From positions 1 through 35,693 of the forward strand of contig JAGNKE010000025.1 in NCBI GenBank assembly GCA_018000295.1: 35,693 nt of DNA, written 5' to 3'. Below are positions 16,903 to 25,452 of this stretch, in pieces. The DNA comes from Alphaproteobacteria bacterium. Lineage in GTDB: Bacteria > Pseudomonadota > Alphaproteobacteria > Micavibrionales > Micavibrionaceae. Numbering within the stretch: position 1 is the stretch's first letter; every line of letters starts with the position of its first letter. Position numbers and translations under genes: made by a program. The notes under the pieces are model-generated. The model was not told where the DNA came from. It worked only from the letters and a program-made list of their open reading frames with translations, and searched no databases.

Positions 16903-18003
16903 GTGTCCGAAGAATTTCACAAATTTGACAGTGTCTCCGAAATCGGCGCACTCGACACTCTGCTCGCACAGGCCGTTCCACACAAATCCGGTAAGGGTAA
17001 TTCAATCACCATCTCCCTGCCCGCCTCCGAAAAGGCGGCGTTCGAAGCGGCCCTCGACACGCATAATCAGGGCATAGTGCGCGGCACCAATGTCCCCGCC
17101 CTCGTCGCAAAACTTCAAACCCTGGCCGCCGACCATTATGTGCAGGAGGAGGACGGCTCGTTCAGTGTTGCACACCCCTCCGCCCCGGCGGACAGACCGA
17201 CATTCGCGAGCTTCAGGGAGGCGCTTCTCGATGCGAAGGAAAAGGAACAGATTTCCCCCGGCAACCTGACCCTGCTGAAATTCATGATGGCCGCGGAAGA
17301 AACGGATCAGGCCATCGGCATCGCGGACGCCCACACACAAATTCACGGCTACACTGATTTCTCCTACCTCGGCAGCGGCACATTCACCATCGCCTTCCGC
17401 GCACGGGAACAGGACACGGGCCGCAGCCGCATCGTCAAATTTTCCGGCTGGGGCGGTGAGCTTCAGGCCAAGGGCGCATCCATCCCCGACAACATCAAGC
17501 CCGCTTTGGACAGTCCCTCCAATTTGCCGGAGGACTGGTACCTCTTCGCCTTCCCTGAAGTGGTCCCGCTGGAAAAAGTCGCTGATGAACTCGGCCGCGG
17601 CACGCGCATAGAGGTGACGTACCGGGAACCGGACGGTAAGGAAACTCCTGAATTTTATAAAACCCACGGCACGATAGACATCGTCCACGCGATGTTCGTC
17701 AACAGCATGAGCGAAGGCTACTTCCCCTCCGATACCGTGGAGGGCAACACAGCCCTGATGCCCGATGGCGGCCTCAAGGCGTTCGACATGGGCATGATCG
17801 CGCATAAGGATAACGCGTCCCTCAACCCCTTCGACCCCGAAGCCGCGGCAAAGCATGACGCGGAGTTCGGCGCCCTCGGCGTTCCCTTCCATCATCTCGA
17901 CCATAACGGGGTGCCGACCGATATCGCCGCCTTCCAGCCCGAAAGATACAGGCAATTCGTGCGGAATGATTTCCGGCAGGATATGCGCGCGGAGATGGCG
18001 TGA
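16903..18003 (+). CDS. Divergent protein-kinase-fold protein
   Basis: A 366-residue cytosolic protein; the GTG at 16903 is chosen because AGGGG lies about ten bases upstream. I do not recognise a named family, but the second half reads like a protein kinase core. A glycine-rich loop YLGSGTFTIAFRARE (155-169) is followed by a strand ending in a candidate ATP-anchoring lysine (RIVKF, Lys179). A catalytic-loop-like segment PSDTVEGNTALM has Asp277 and Asn282 at the spacing of D-x4-N, and KAFDMGM has Asp295 in place of DFG. The first 130 residues have no recognisable domain. A kinase or aminoglycoside-phosphotransferase-like activity is inferred; the substrate is unknown. It follows tRNA-Val and precedes the VOC gene by 61 bases. 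Confidence 0.6.
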   Translation: MSEEFHKFDSVSEIGALDTLLAQAVPHKSGKGNSITISLPASEKAAFEAALDTHNQGIVRGTNVPALVAKLQTLAADHYVQEEDGSFSVAHPSAPADRPTFASFREALLDAKEKEQISPGNLTLLKFMMAAEETDQAIGIADAHTQIHGYTDFSYLGSGTFTIAFRAREQDTGRSRIVKFSGWGGELQAKGASIPDNIKPALDSPSNLPEDWYLFAFPEVVPLEKVADELGRGTRIEVTYREPDGKETPEFYKTHGTIDIVHAMFVNSMSEGYFPSDTVEGNTALMPDGGLKAFDMGMIAHKDNASLNPFDPEAAAKHDAEFGALGVPFHHLDHNGVPTDIAAFQPERYRQFVRNDFRQDMRAEMA

Positions 18004-18064
18004 CCACTCGCCGTTCTTCCATGACATCAATAGTCGGGTAACAAATAAAACAGGAAAGACAGAC

Positions 18065-18577
18065 ATGCCCAAAAACACCATCTGCCTCTGGTACGAAGGC
18101 ACGGCGGAGGAAGCTGCGAATTTCTACGCAAAGACGTTTCCCGATAGCCGTGTAACCGCGGTTCACCTCGCGCCCGGCGATTACCCCGACGGCAACCAGG
18201 GGGATGTGCTGACGGTCGAGTTTACCGTTCTGGGCATCCCGTGCCTCGGCCTCAACGGCGGCCCGATCTTCAAGCACAGCGAAGCGTTTTCCTTTCTGGT
18301 AGTTACGGAGAGTCAGGAGGAAACCGACCGTTACTGGAACGCGATTGTGGGCAACGGCGGCGCCGAAAGCGTCTGCGGCTGGTGCAAAGACCGCTGGGGT
18401 TTATCATGGCAGATCACGCCCCGGATTCTTCTGGACGCAGTCACCGGCCCGGACAAGGCCGCCGCGAAACGGGCGTTCGACGCCATGCTGCAGATGAAAA
18501 AGATCGACATCGCCGCCATCGAGGCCGCGCTGCGCCGTCCGGGTCAGGAAAGTCAAAAAACTATAAAATCCTGTTAA
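18065..18577 (+). CDS. PhnB/YdeN-like VOC-superfamily protein
   Basis: A 170-residue protein beginning MPKNTICLWYEGTAEEAANFYAKTFP, the standard start of the PhnB-like (3-demethylubiquinone-9 3-methyltransferase-annotated) glyoxalase/bleomycin-resistance fold. Further conserved blocks are LTVEFTVLGIPCLGLNGGP, EAFSFLVVTESQEETDRYWNAI and CGWCKDRWGLSWQITPRIL. The ATG at 18065 has AGGAAAG upstream; a longer in-frame reading overlaps the kinase-fold gene and is unlikely. Members of this family are numerous and mostly uncharacterised; despite the common annotation there is no methyltransferase motif. It is probably cotranscribed with the kinase-fold gene. Confidence 0.85.
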   Translation: MPKNTICLWYEGTAEEAANFYAKTFPDSRVTAVHLAPGDYPDGNQGDVLTVEFTVLGIPCLGLNGGPIFKHSEAFSFLVVTESQEETDRYWNAIVGNGGAESVCGWCKDRWGLSWQITPRILLDAVTGPDKAAAKRAFDAMLQMKKIDIAAIEAALRRPGQESQKTIKSC

Positions 18578-18632
18578 AAAGACTAAATTCCTAACTATTC
18601 CCTCGCAAAAACCCTTGTTCTGCCAGTAAAAC

Positions 18633-18661
18633 TTGCGCCCCCGCGCAGGATTACATATAAT
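18633..18661 (+). promoter_or_regulatory. Likely sigma-70 promoter of the lytic transglycosylase gene
   Basis: TTGCGC (18633-18638), a 17-base spacer and a perfect TATAAT (18656-18661), about 60 bases before the start codon. An inverted repeat (CCGACAAACGGTCAGG region, 18690-18706) lies in the leader. Confidence 0.5.
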
Positions 18662-18722
18662 GGCCTTAAATAATAAAAGTAAAAAACGCCCGACAAACGG
18701 TCAGGCAGGGGTATAGGGTGAG

Positions 18723-20447
18723 ATGAAGCAGGAAAACATCGACAAGCTGAGCCGTCTGCTGGACAAGCCAGCCCTCAAGGTCGAGCAAATCTCCGAAGAG
18801 GATATCAAATCGGTTCAGCGCATCCTGAAGGCCGAAGGCCTGTATCAGGGCAAAATCGACGGCGATTTCGGTGGCGGCACTTCTCGCGGACTCCTCAAGG
18901 CTTTCGAGCATAATCCTTCACTCATCAATTCCCTCTCGCCCGCCTATCTGAAACTGATGCAGGAGAACGGCTACGGCAAACAATTGCAGGAACTCGTCGC
19001 AGGCAACGCCAGAATCACCGCCGATCTGGTCGCGGACACCAAAAAACTTCTCGACGATCCGAAATACGCAAAGCACCATTCCTTTCAGCAATCGAACCTC
19101 TATCTTCTCGGGTTTTACGGCGACGAGATCGACGGCATCAAGGGCAAAAACCATAAGGACGCGATCAGGGAACTCAAGGAAAAATATCCCTCCGCCTCGC
19201 CTGCTGCACCCGCACAAATGCCAACGCCCGCTCCCTTAGCAACGGCCGCAGCGCCCCCGCCCCCTGCTGCAGCCCCCGCCACTGCAGGAAAAACTATAAA
19301 AACACCAACAGAATCAGGCCCGCCGGTCAAGACTGGAGCGGCGCCCCAGACAGTCGTGACCACCGGGAGCGGCGCGGTTCTGACCAGCGCCCCCGTTCAG
19401 ACAGCGCCCGAGATCCGCCCTGCCCATCTCGGCCCGAACCCCGGAAGTGCGACTCCGGCCCCAAATCTGGCCAATCTGTCTCTAAGAGCCACCCACGATT
19501 TCATTCAAAGCCGTGCGATGGACCCTCAATTCGCGCCTCTCTACCCGGCGCAGGTGGACACGGATACGGAAGGCGAGGGCAGCAATAAAGGCGGCCTGAG
19601 CGCATGGCAGCGCTTCAAGAATTTCTTCAATGGTAAATCCGAAGGAACGCCCGAGCAGCAGACCATAGCCCCGCAAACCGCCCCGGCGCAGGATATCCAA
19701 AGGCTCTGGGGCATGATGGAACAGGCAAGGGACGCGGGAATGACTGCGCCGAAAGCTGATACGGGCTACGAGCCGTACGAGCCGATACTGGCGCTGATCC
19801 GTCAAAAGGAAAGCGGAGACAATTACGACATCGGCCATAACCATGTCGATCGGGGCTATTCCAGAATGACCATCAACGAGGTTATCCAGGATCAGGAAGA
19901 CTGGTGCAACCGCAGGCGGGCTGCTGGAAAGGGAATCTACAGCTACTTCGAGGGCCGCGCCAGTTCGGTAGCCGGCGCTTACCAGATTAAGCACTCCACC
20001 CTGTTAAGCCTTGTAAAAGAGCTTGGCCTAACAGGAGATGAAAAATTTGACAAGGCGATGCAGGACCGTCTTGCGGTCGCCCTTTTGAACAGAAGGGATT
20101 ATGACGACTATCTGGCGGGAGGAATAACGACAAGAAGAATGGTCCGCAACCTCTCCGGCGAATGGGCCTCCTTCCCTGAAGGTCCGTCGAACGAAAGCAG
20201 GTACAGTGACAGGAACAACAAGGCGCTGATCGGCTATAAGCCGACCCACGACATCCTTCAGTATGTCAGGTCGGAGTTTCAGGAACAGGCCGCAGACCCA
20301 TCCGCAGGCACGCAATTCGCCACCAACATCTCGCGCCCTGAGACGGCGCAACCCGCAACGCCCGCCGCCGCAACCGAAGACGGCGGAGTCAAACCGCCCA
20401 AAAGGGATCATCATTCGGTGCTGGGAACGGATGTAAGATTTACCTAA
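18723..20447 (+). CDS. Peptidoglycan-binding plus lambda-R-like (GH104) lytic transglycosylase
   Basis: A 574-residue modular protein. Residues 26-62 are a PG_binding_1 unit (VQRILKAEGLYQGKIDGDFGGGT) and about 122-153 a second, weaker unit (YLLGFYGDEIDGIKGKNHKDA). A long Pro/Ala/Thr linker covers 157-330. The C-terminal domain (about 350-520) resembles the lambda endolysin R transglycosylase: catalytic candidate Glu363 in LIRQKESGDN, then SSVAGAYQIKHSTLL, DRLAVALLNRRDY, and LSGEWASFPEGPSN matching the S-x-x-W-A-S-L-P region of R. Such enzymes cut the MurNAc-GlcNAc bond forming 1,6-anhydro ends. There is no signal peptide, and no holin, spanin or other phage gene nearby. It shares its modular design with the amidase 2 kb upstream. 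Confidence 0.78.
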   Translation: MKQENIDKLSRLLDKPALKVEQISEEDIKSVQRILKAEGLYQGKIDGDFGGGTSRGLLKAFEHNPSLINSLSPAYLKLMQENGYGKQLQELVAGNARITADLVADTKKLLDDPKYAKHHSFQQSNLYLLGFYGDEIDGIKGKNHKDAIRELKEKYPSASPAAPAQMPTPAPLATAAAPPPPAAAPATAGKTIKTPTESGPPVKTGAAPQTVVTTGSGAVLTSAPVQTAPEIRPAHLGPNPGSATPAPNLANLSLRATHDFIQSRAMDPQFAPLYPAQVDTDTEGEGSNKGGLSAWQRFKNFFNGKSEGTPEQQTIAPQTAPAQDIQRLWGMMEQARDAGMTAPKADTGYEPYEPILALIRQKESGDNYDIGHNHVDRGYSRMTINEVIQDQEDWCNRRRAAGKGIYSYFEGRASSVAGAYQIKHSTLLSLVKELGLTGDEKFDKAMQDRLAVALLNRRDYDDYLAGGITTRRMVRNLSGEWASFPEGPSNESRYSDRNNKALIGYKPTHDILQYVRSEFQEQAADPSAGTQFATNISRPETAQPATPAAATEDGGVKPPKRDHHSVLGTDVRFT

Positions 20448-20469
20448 ATTTTTTTAAAATATTATTTGT

Positions 20470-22536
20470 ATGGATCAGGAACTCTCACAGCATCAGCATT
20501 ACGCGGGCTTCATCGCCCGGGCGCAGCCATGGCACAACGGCCACCAGAACGTGCTGGCCCAGATGGTCGCAGAGGGTTTTCAGCCCGTGATTTTCCTCGG
20601 CTCCTGCAACGCCGAGCGCAACCCCGAGAAAAACCCCTTCACCTTCGCCGAACGCGTCCGCATCATTGAAAAGGCCTGCGAACAGCTCCGCCATCCCGAC
20701 GGCCGCACCGTTAAGCCCATCTTCGTCCCCGTCTACGATCACGAGCGCACCCCCGAAGAAAAACCCTACATGGAGGGCGGCGACAAGCGCGTCCCTCTCA
20801 ACAGTGCGTGGTTCGCCGAATTCGTGGATTTCTTCGACAAAAGCGGTATCAAGCCGGAGCAATTCACCCTCTTCTACTCCGCCAAGGATCAGGACAAGAA
20901 GAACTATATCATCTATCCCTTCTATGCTGCGAAGGGAAAGGAATTTTCCTTTGACGGCATAACGCAAACAAGGGTCTTTCCCGAAGAAGACCTCTCGCTC
21001 GCCTTCGAACTCTATGGCGCAAAACGCAAGGAGACTCCGGTCACGGCGGAAAATGCAACCGACATCCGCTCGGATTACGCGCAGACCCGCAGCCTTCTGG
21101 TTCCTGGCACGGCAGAGCTGATCGACGACATTCTGCTGACCGAACGCAAGAAGAACGTGGTCTACGACGGGCAGGATATTTCGGACACGGACTTCGCCGC
21201 CGACCCGATGCAGGTTCTCCGGCACGAGCGCCGCATCCGCGATTTCCATCTGCACAAGCAACCCGCCGACCCCACCTTCCACAAGCGCGTCCTGTTAATC
21301 GGCGGCGCGGGATCGCTGGGCCTTCCCGTCATCGAAAATCTTCTGGCGAACGGCCACGATCTGGTCCTCAATCACAATGCCATGCGTTTTGAAAAATTTC
21401 TGAACGACGTCGAGGCCATCCGGGCACAATACCCCGGCAGGACAATCGAGTTTCAACACACCGACCTGCGCCACCCCCGCACGGCCACACCCGAATACTG
21501 GCGCGAGACCTATGAAAAATTCGGCATCGACGCGGTCTTCAACATGGCCGGAATCATCGAGGAAAAACGGGATATCGGCCTGACCTTCGATTCCGTCAAC
21601 TACCTCCCCGTCAAGGCCATGGCGCAGGCCGCCGTGGACGCGGGCATCGACCGCATGGTCTATGTCTCCACCATAACCGCAGGAAACCCGGAAGCGGAAG
21701 CCAACGCCCGCTCCGAAACCGAACCCCTCACCTACGCCGGATCGAAACGCAAAGCCGAACTGGCGCTGGAGGAATTATCAGATAAGCTGAACTGGATATC
21801 CGTCCGCCCGATTACGGTCTTCAACGCCGCTACGCCCAACTGGGGCCGCCCGATGAACCTGCCCGATCTGGCTAACCTCGCCTTCACGCCCATGATCGGC
21901 TCCGGCCAGCAAAAGCTCCAGCCGCTCTATATCGGCGACCTCGCCAAGGCCGGACGTTTGATTGAAAGCCCGCTGAGGGGCGGTCAGGTCTTCGAGGCCG
22001 TTGGCCCCGAGCAGATCACCCAGCAAAAGGCGCTCATGCTGCTGCGCCGTCCGACCGACGCCTTCGCCGCCGTCAGCGTCAATTACGACGTCGCCGAATT
22101 TCTGGCCGAGAATTACCCCTACGGCTCGATCAACCCGAGCTTCATCAAGGTGATGAAACAGCGCGAAGCCGGTACGGAAATGATCCCCTATCAGGATTGG
22201 GCCAAGGCCATCGGCGAGGAAGGCCACCTGACCTCGCTGGAGGATATTTACGCCGACCCCGCGCAGGACATCCAGTTCGCCGAACCCCCCATCGTCGAAT
22301 ACGGCGGCATGATCGCCAAAAACCCCGAACCCCTCTTCCAGTTCCTCGCCCGCAAGATGGGCCAGAGCCCGCTGGTCGACCGTTTCCGCGAAGCCTTCGA
22401 CTCCTTCCGCGAGAACATGGGCTCCCGCGAAGCCAGAGAGCGCGTCAAGAACACCGTCTTTGACATTCTGCAGGCCATGCGCGATGCTTTGAACGACGAC
22501 AACGACAACGACCACAAGCCCAAGCCCGCGATGTAA
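20470..22536 (+). CDS. Fusion of an NMN-adenylyltransferase-like domain with an extended SDR (epimerase-like)
   Basis: A 688-residue two-domain protein. Residues about 10-190 are a nucleotidyltransferase: GFIARAQPWHNGHQNVLAQM has the HxGH motif (22-25), and NPFTFAERVRIIEKA corresponds to the second nucleotide-binding motif of NadM-type NMN adenylyltransferases. Residues about 271-560 are a Rossmann-fold SDR: GGAGSLG (278-284), Ser400 in YVSTITAG, and the YxxxK pair Tyr422/Lys426 (TYAGSK), resembling NDUFA9-like atypical SDRs. The tail (560-688) is helical with an Asp/Asn run near the end. An enzyme linking NAD synthesis to NAD-dependent chemistry is an attractive inference. A ribosome-binding site is not evident; the leader is AT-rich. 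Confidence 0.75.
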   Translation: MDQELSQHQHYAGFIARAQPWHNGHQNVLAQMVAEGFQPVIFLGSCNAERNPEKNPFTFAERVRIIEKACEQLRHPDGRTVKPIFVPVYDHERTPEEKPYMEGGDKRVPLNSAWFAEFVDFFDKSGIKPEQFTLFYSAKDQDKKNYIIYPFYAAKGKEFSFDGITQTRVFPEEDLSLAFELYGAKRKETPVTAENATDIRSDYAQTRSLLVPGTAELIDDILLTERKKNVVYDGQDISDTDFAADPMQVLRHERRIRDFHLHKQPADPTFHKRVLLIGGAGSLGLPVIENLLANGHDLVLNHNAMRFEKFLNDVEAIRAQYPGRTIEFQHTDLRHPRTATPEYWRETYEKFGIDAVFNMAGIIEEKRDIGLTFDSVNYLPVKAMAQAAVDAGIDRMVYVSTITAGNPEAEANARSETEPLTYAGSKRKAELALEELSDKLNWISVRPITVFNAATPNWGRPMNLPDLANLAFTPMIGSGQQKLQPLYIGDLAKAGRLIESPLRGGQVFEAVGPEQITQQKALMLLRRPTDAFAAVSVNYDVAEFLAENYPYGSINPSFIKVMKQREAGTEMIPYQDWAKAIGEEGHLTSLEDIYADPAQDIQFAEPPIVEYGGMIAKNPEPLFQFLARKMGQSPLVDRFREAFDSFRENMGSREARERVKNTVFDILQAMRDALNDDNDNDHKPKPAM

Positions 22537-22559
22537 GGCAGCGGCTTTCAAGGCCCGCC

Positions 22560-22820
22560 ATGCACCTCACCGAAAAGGCAATCACCGAAAATTTCGACCT
22601 GCTCTTTTATCTGGAGGGCAAGAACGCCGCCGGGGAAGCCATCTGGTGCTATGTCACTGTACCGCCGGATGAAGTGGAGGTGTTCCTCGAACAATCCGCG
22701 CAACCCGGCTTCCGCCCCGCCGAGTTTGCGGACATCGTCGCCTCCGGCACCGGCGAACCGACCGACCAGGAAAAAGACCGGCTGGAGGATGAATTGGGTC
22801 TGGAACGCGGGGTTTTGTAA
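22560..22820 (+). CDS. Small acidic protein of unknown function
   Basis: An 86-residue protein starting 23 bases after the fusion gene, with AAGG about ten bases upstream of its ATG. It has a hydrophobic beta-rich middle (FDLLFYLEGK, AIWCYVTVPPDEVEVFLEQ) and a very acidic end (TDQEKDRLEDELGLERG). No signal peptide, membrane helix or known motif is visible. Its tight spacing to the fusion gene and to the next membrane-protein gene suggests cotranscription with the fusion. Confidence 0.6.
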   Translation: MHLTEKAITENFDLLFYLEGKNAAGEAIWCYVTVPPDEVEVFLEQSAQPGFRPAEFADIVASGTGEPTDQEKDRLEDELGLERGVL

Positions 22821-22821
22821 A

Positions 22822-23232
22822 ATGAAACTGAATATTCACGACGACAAAACGCTCTACAAACTCATCGTCATAGTCATAAGCATATTTTTGGTGTCTCTTT
22901 TCGCCTTGTTTACGGCAGCGAAAGGACTGGCCGCAGGCATTTTCACCGTTCTTCTCGTCCTATGGGCTGTATTGTTCTCTTTTATTCAGGCTTTTTTATA
23001 CAAATGGCTTGTCTTGGATATTTACAGCAAGAAACCCTTGGCTCAGGCGGTAACATCTTCTGTGGGATTTTACGCGTGGATTCTTTCGTCCTTCATAGTG
23101 TTTGGCGTAAGCTTGGCGATACTGTTGAAAGGTCAAGTTCTGTTGGAAAATACATTTCCTCCAAAGCCTGCCCCCTCCTCTCTCGTCTCAGTGATCCCGC
23201 CGCAGGAAGGCACACCCGGAGTTAAAAACTAG
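22822..23232 (+). CDS. Small three-helix membrane protein of unknown function
   Basis: A 136-residue protein beginning at the ATG at 22822, one base after the stop of the preceding small gene. An in-frame reading from 22651 overlaps that gene and is unlikely. Three hydrophobic segments are visible (about 13-35, 37-62 and 80-104), followed by a short Pro-rich tail (FPPKPAPSS...IPPQEG). Its TAG stop overlaps the TAG stop of the convergent PCMT gene within CTAG. I recognise no family. Confidence 0.6.
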   Translation: MKLNIHDDKTLYKLIVIVISIFLVSLFALFTAAKGLAAGIFTVLLVLWAVLFSFIQAFLYKWLVLDIYSKKPLAQAVTSSVGFYAWILSSFIVFGVSLAILLKGQVLLENTFPPKPAPSSLVSVIPPQEGTPGVKN

Positions 23233-23975
23233 TCGGATTCCACCCTCTTCGGCCCCAAAAACGGCACAAACCGCACCGGAATCGTCTTCGTTTCCTTCAC
23301 GCGCCCATCCGCGTTTTTCTCGATCACCAGCAATTCCTGCGTATTCCCGTCCGCCCCCACGGGAATGACCATCCGACCGCCGGCTTTAAGCTGCTCGATC
23401 AGGGGCTGCGGCACATGGTCGATCCCCGCCGTCACGAGGATCGCATCGAACGGCGCATGCTCCGGCCAGCCCGCATACCCGTCCCCGACACGCACATGAA
23501 CATTTTTATAACCCAGCGCCGCCAGCCGTTCCTTCGCCTGCAGCCCCAGAGCCTCGATATACTCCACCGTATAAACCTCTTTGACAATCTCGCCCAGCAC
23601 GGCGGCCTGATACCCCGACCCCGTCCCGACCTCGAACACGACGGAATCCGCGTCCACCTCCGCCAGTTCCGTCATCAGCGCGACGATATAGGGCTGGGAG
23701 ATCGTCTGCCCCTTCCCGATCGAAACCGGCCCGTCCTCATAGGCGCGGTGCTGCTGCAGCGTGGGAAGGAATTCATGCCGCGGCACGGCGCGCAGGGCCT
23801 CAAGCACCAGCGGATCGGTAATCCCCCGGTCCGCGATCTGAAATCTGACCATCTCGGCGCGTTCTTTCTCCATAAGCTGCCCTTTCAAAGCCGAGCGGTT
23901 AACATAAAAATACACCGCCCCCAGCGCCAGCGCGAGAGCGAAAAACGTGCCTGTAATGATCGTTCTTCCGGCCAT
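23229..23975 (-). CDS. pcm: Membrane-anchored protein-L-isoaspartate O-methyltransferase
   Basis: A 248-residue SAM-dependent methyltransferase that repairs isoaspartyl residues. Seen: the PCMT entry region DPLVLEALRAVPRHEFLP, the active-site segment GKGQTISQPYIVALMTE (88-104) and SAM motif I VFEVGTGSGYQAAVL (113-127), then GDGYAGWPEHAPFDAILVTA. Unlike the cytosolic enzyme, it starts with a hydrophobic helix (about 4-24) that serves either as signal peptide or membrane anchor, so it probably acts at or beyond the inner membrane. SAM supply in the periplasm would be a problem, so an anchor with the domain facing the cytosol is also possible. Confidence 0.87.
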   Translation of the reverse strand: MAGRTIITGTFFALALALGAVYFYVNRSALKGQLMEKERAEMVRFQIADRGITDPLVLEALRAVPRHEFLPTLQQHRAYEDGPVSIGKGQTISQPYIVALMTELAEVDADSVVFEVGTGSGYQAAVLGEIVKEVYTVEYIEALGLQAKERLAALGYKNVHVRVGDGYAGWPEHAPFDAILVTAGIDHVPQPLIEQLKAGGRMVIPVGADGNTQELLVIEKNADGRVKETKTIPVRFVPFLGPKRVESD

Positions 23976-24168
23976 AAGCCTAACATCTCGTCCGGGTTTT
24001 TTAGTAAAACCACCCTATCAAGCACAGAAGGCAAGTAGCAATAACCCTGTATGCACAAATATTTCTGTCGCTTTTTTAAATTATTTAATTATAGTTTTTT
24101 CTAATAGACGATCCCTCGCGTGTTCCCCTGCGTTTAGAAAAACTCCAAAACCATAAAGGTTAAAACCC

Positions 24169-25452
24169 ATGTCTCTATTGAGAATACGGCAGCCTCTAGC
24201 CGTGCTTGCACTGACCGCCACTTTATTGACAGGCGTCTATCTTCCTGCCTTCGCGGATGAACAGGTACCGGCAGAGGAAACGCAGGATTACGGCGACCGC
24301 CTGCTGGGCGATATAGGCGGGGCACGCTCGGCAATAGCCCCGTATGGCATTGATCTGGGCATCGTCTACACCGCGGATTTTTTTCATAACGTTACAGGTG
24401 GTATCGAAACGGGATCGATGTACATGGACAACCTCGATATCACCGCCGATATCGACGGCGAGAAACTCTATGGCCTGAAAGGCTCCAAAATCTTCCTCTA
24501 TCTCCTCAACAATGCGGGCGGCGAGTTCAACACCGAACGCGTCGGCTCCAACGAGGGCGTGGACAATATCGAGGTCGGCGAACACACCTTCAAGCTTTAC
24601 GAAGCCTGGATCGAGCAGAATCTGCTCGATGATAAACTTTCGCTTCGCGCCGGACTCTACGACCTGAACTCAGAATTTGACGTAACCGACAGCAGCGGGA
24701 TTTTCCTCAATCCCACCTTCGGCATCGACACGGCCTACGCCGCCACGGGCGAAGCCGGACCGTCCATCTTTCCGCTGACGTCTCTGGCCTTCCGCGTCAA
24801 TGTGGCTCCGGTGGAGGATTTCTATATCCGCGCCGCGGTTCTGGACGGTGTCCCCGGCGACCCCGATAATCCGCGGGGTACCCATGTCGTTCTGGATGAC
24901 GATGACGGCATCCTGCTGGCGCTGGAATCCGCTTACGGCAATCTCGACTCCGGCCGGATCGGCGCGGGCGGCTGGTGGTACAGTGAAGAGTCAGACCACC
25001 TAACCGATACGGATGCCCTCGGCAACCCCGAACAGGATAATAGCAGCGGCTTATACGCCCTCGCCGAAAAGACGCTCTTTCGCCCCGACGGCGCTGAAGG
25101 CCGCCATCTGGACGGATTTGTCCGCTTCGCGTGGGCCAACGATGACGTAAACCAGTTTGATTACAGCGGCTCTCTGGGCCTCGCCTATACCGGCCCCTTC
25201 GCCGCCCGTCCCGACGATATCGCGGGCATAGCCCTGCACGGCGCCCATAACGGCGACCCGTTCGTGGAAGCGGCCGATCTGGCGGGCGAACCCGTAACCT
25301 CCGGCGAATGGGGCATAGAGGCCACCTACAGTTATCAGGCCACCCCGTGGCTGCGGGTCCAGCCCGACGCGCAATATATCAACGATCCCGGCACAACGGG
25401 CGACGCCGACGATGCCTTCGCCGTGGGTGTCAGGCTGGAGCTGAATCTTTAG
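24169..25452 (+). CDS. OprB-family carbohydrate-selective porin
   Basis: A 427-residue outer-membrane protein. The signal peptide is about 1-29 (ALTATLLTGVYLPAFADE). Mature-chain patterns match OprB: GDRLLGDIGGARSAIAPYGIDLGIVYTADFFHN, an aromatic strand network, YEAWIEQNLLDDKLSLRAGLYDLNSEFDVTDSSG, and the terminal strand WLRVQPDAQYINDPG...AFAVGVRLELNL ending in a hydrophobic residue. OprB forms diffusion channels for sugars. AAAGG lies upstream of the ATG. The gene is preceded by a 193-base AT-rich spacer without a clear promoter. It converges on and overlaps by 23 bases the DCC-DUF4166 gene. Confidence 0.88.
   Translation: MSLLRIRQPLAVLALTATLLTGVYLPAFADEQVPAEETQDYGDRLLGDIGGARSAIAPYGIDLGIVYTADFFHNVTGGIETGSMYMDNLDITADIDGEKLYGLKGSKIFLYLLNNAGGEFNTERVGSNEGVDNIEVGEHTFKLYEAWIEQNLLDDKLSLRAGLYDLNSEFDVTDSSGIFLNPTFGIDTAYAATGEAGPSIFPLTSLAFRVNVAPVEDFYIRAAVLDGVPGDPDNPRGTHVVLDDDDGILLALESAYGNLDSGRIGAGGWWYSEESDHLTDTDALGNPEQDNSSGLYALAEKTLFRPDGAEGRHLDGFVRFAWANDDVNQFDYSGSLGLAYTGPFAARPDDIAGIALHGAHNGDPFVEAADLAGEPVTSGEWGIEATYSYQATPWLRVQPDAQYINDPGTTGDADDAFAVGVRLELNL

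Noticed and set aside
17002..18102. Minus-strand ORF (366 codons) opposite the kinase-fold gene
   Set aside because: The plus-strand frame has a proper ribosome-binding site and kinase-like motifs. The minus frame has no recognisable domain and runs across two plus-strand genes.
18723..20447. Prophage lysis cassette
   Set aside because: The lambda-R-like domain alone suggests phage, but no holin, spanin, structural or integrase genes are found and the protein is modular with PG-binding units.
22651..23232. Longer reading of the small membrane protein from 22651
   Set aside because: It overlaps the preceding small gene out of frame; the ATG at 22822 directly follows that gene's stop and begins a sensible protein.
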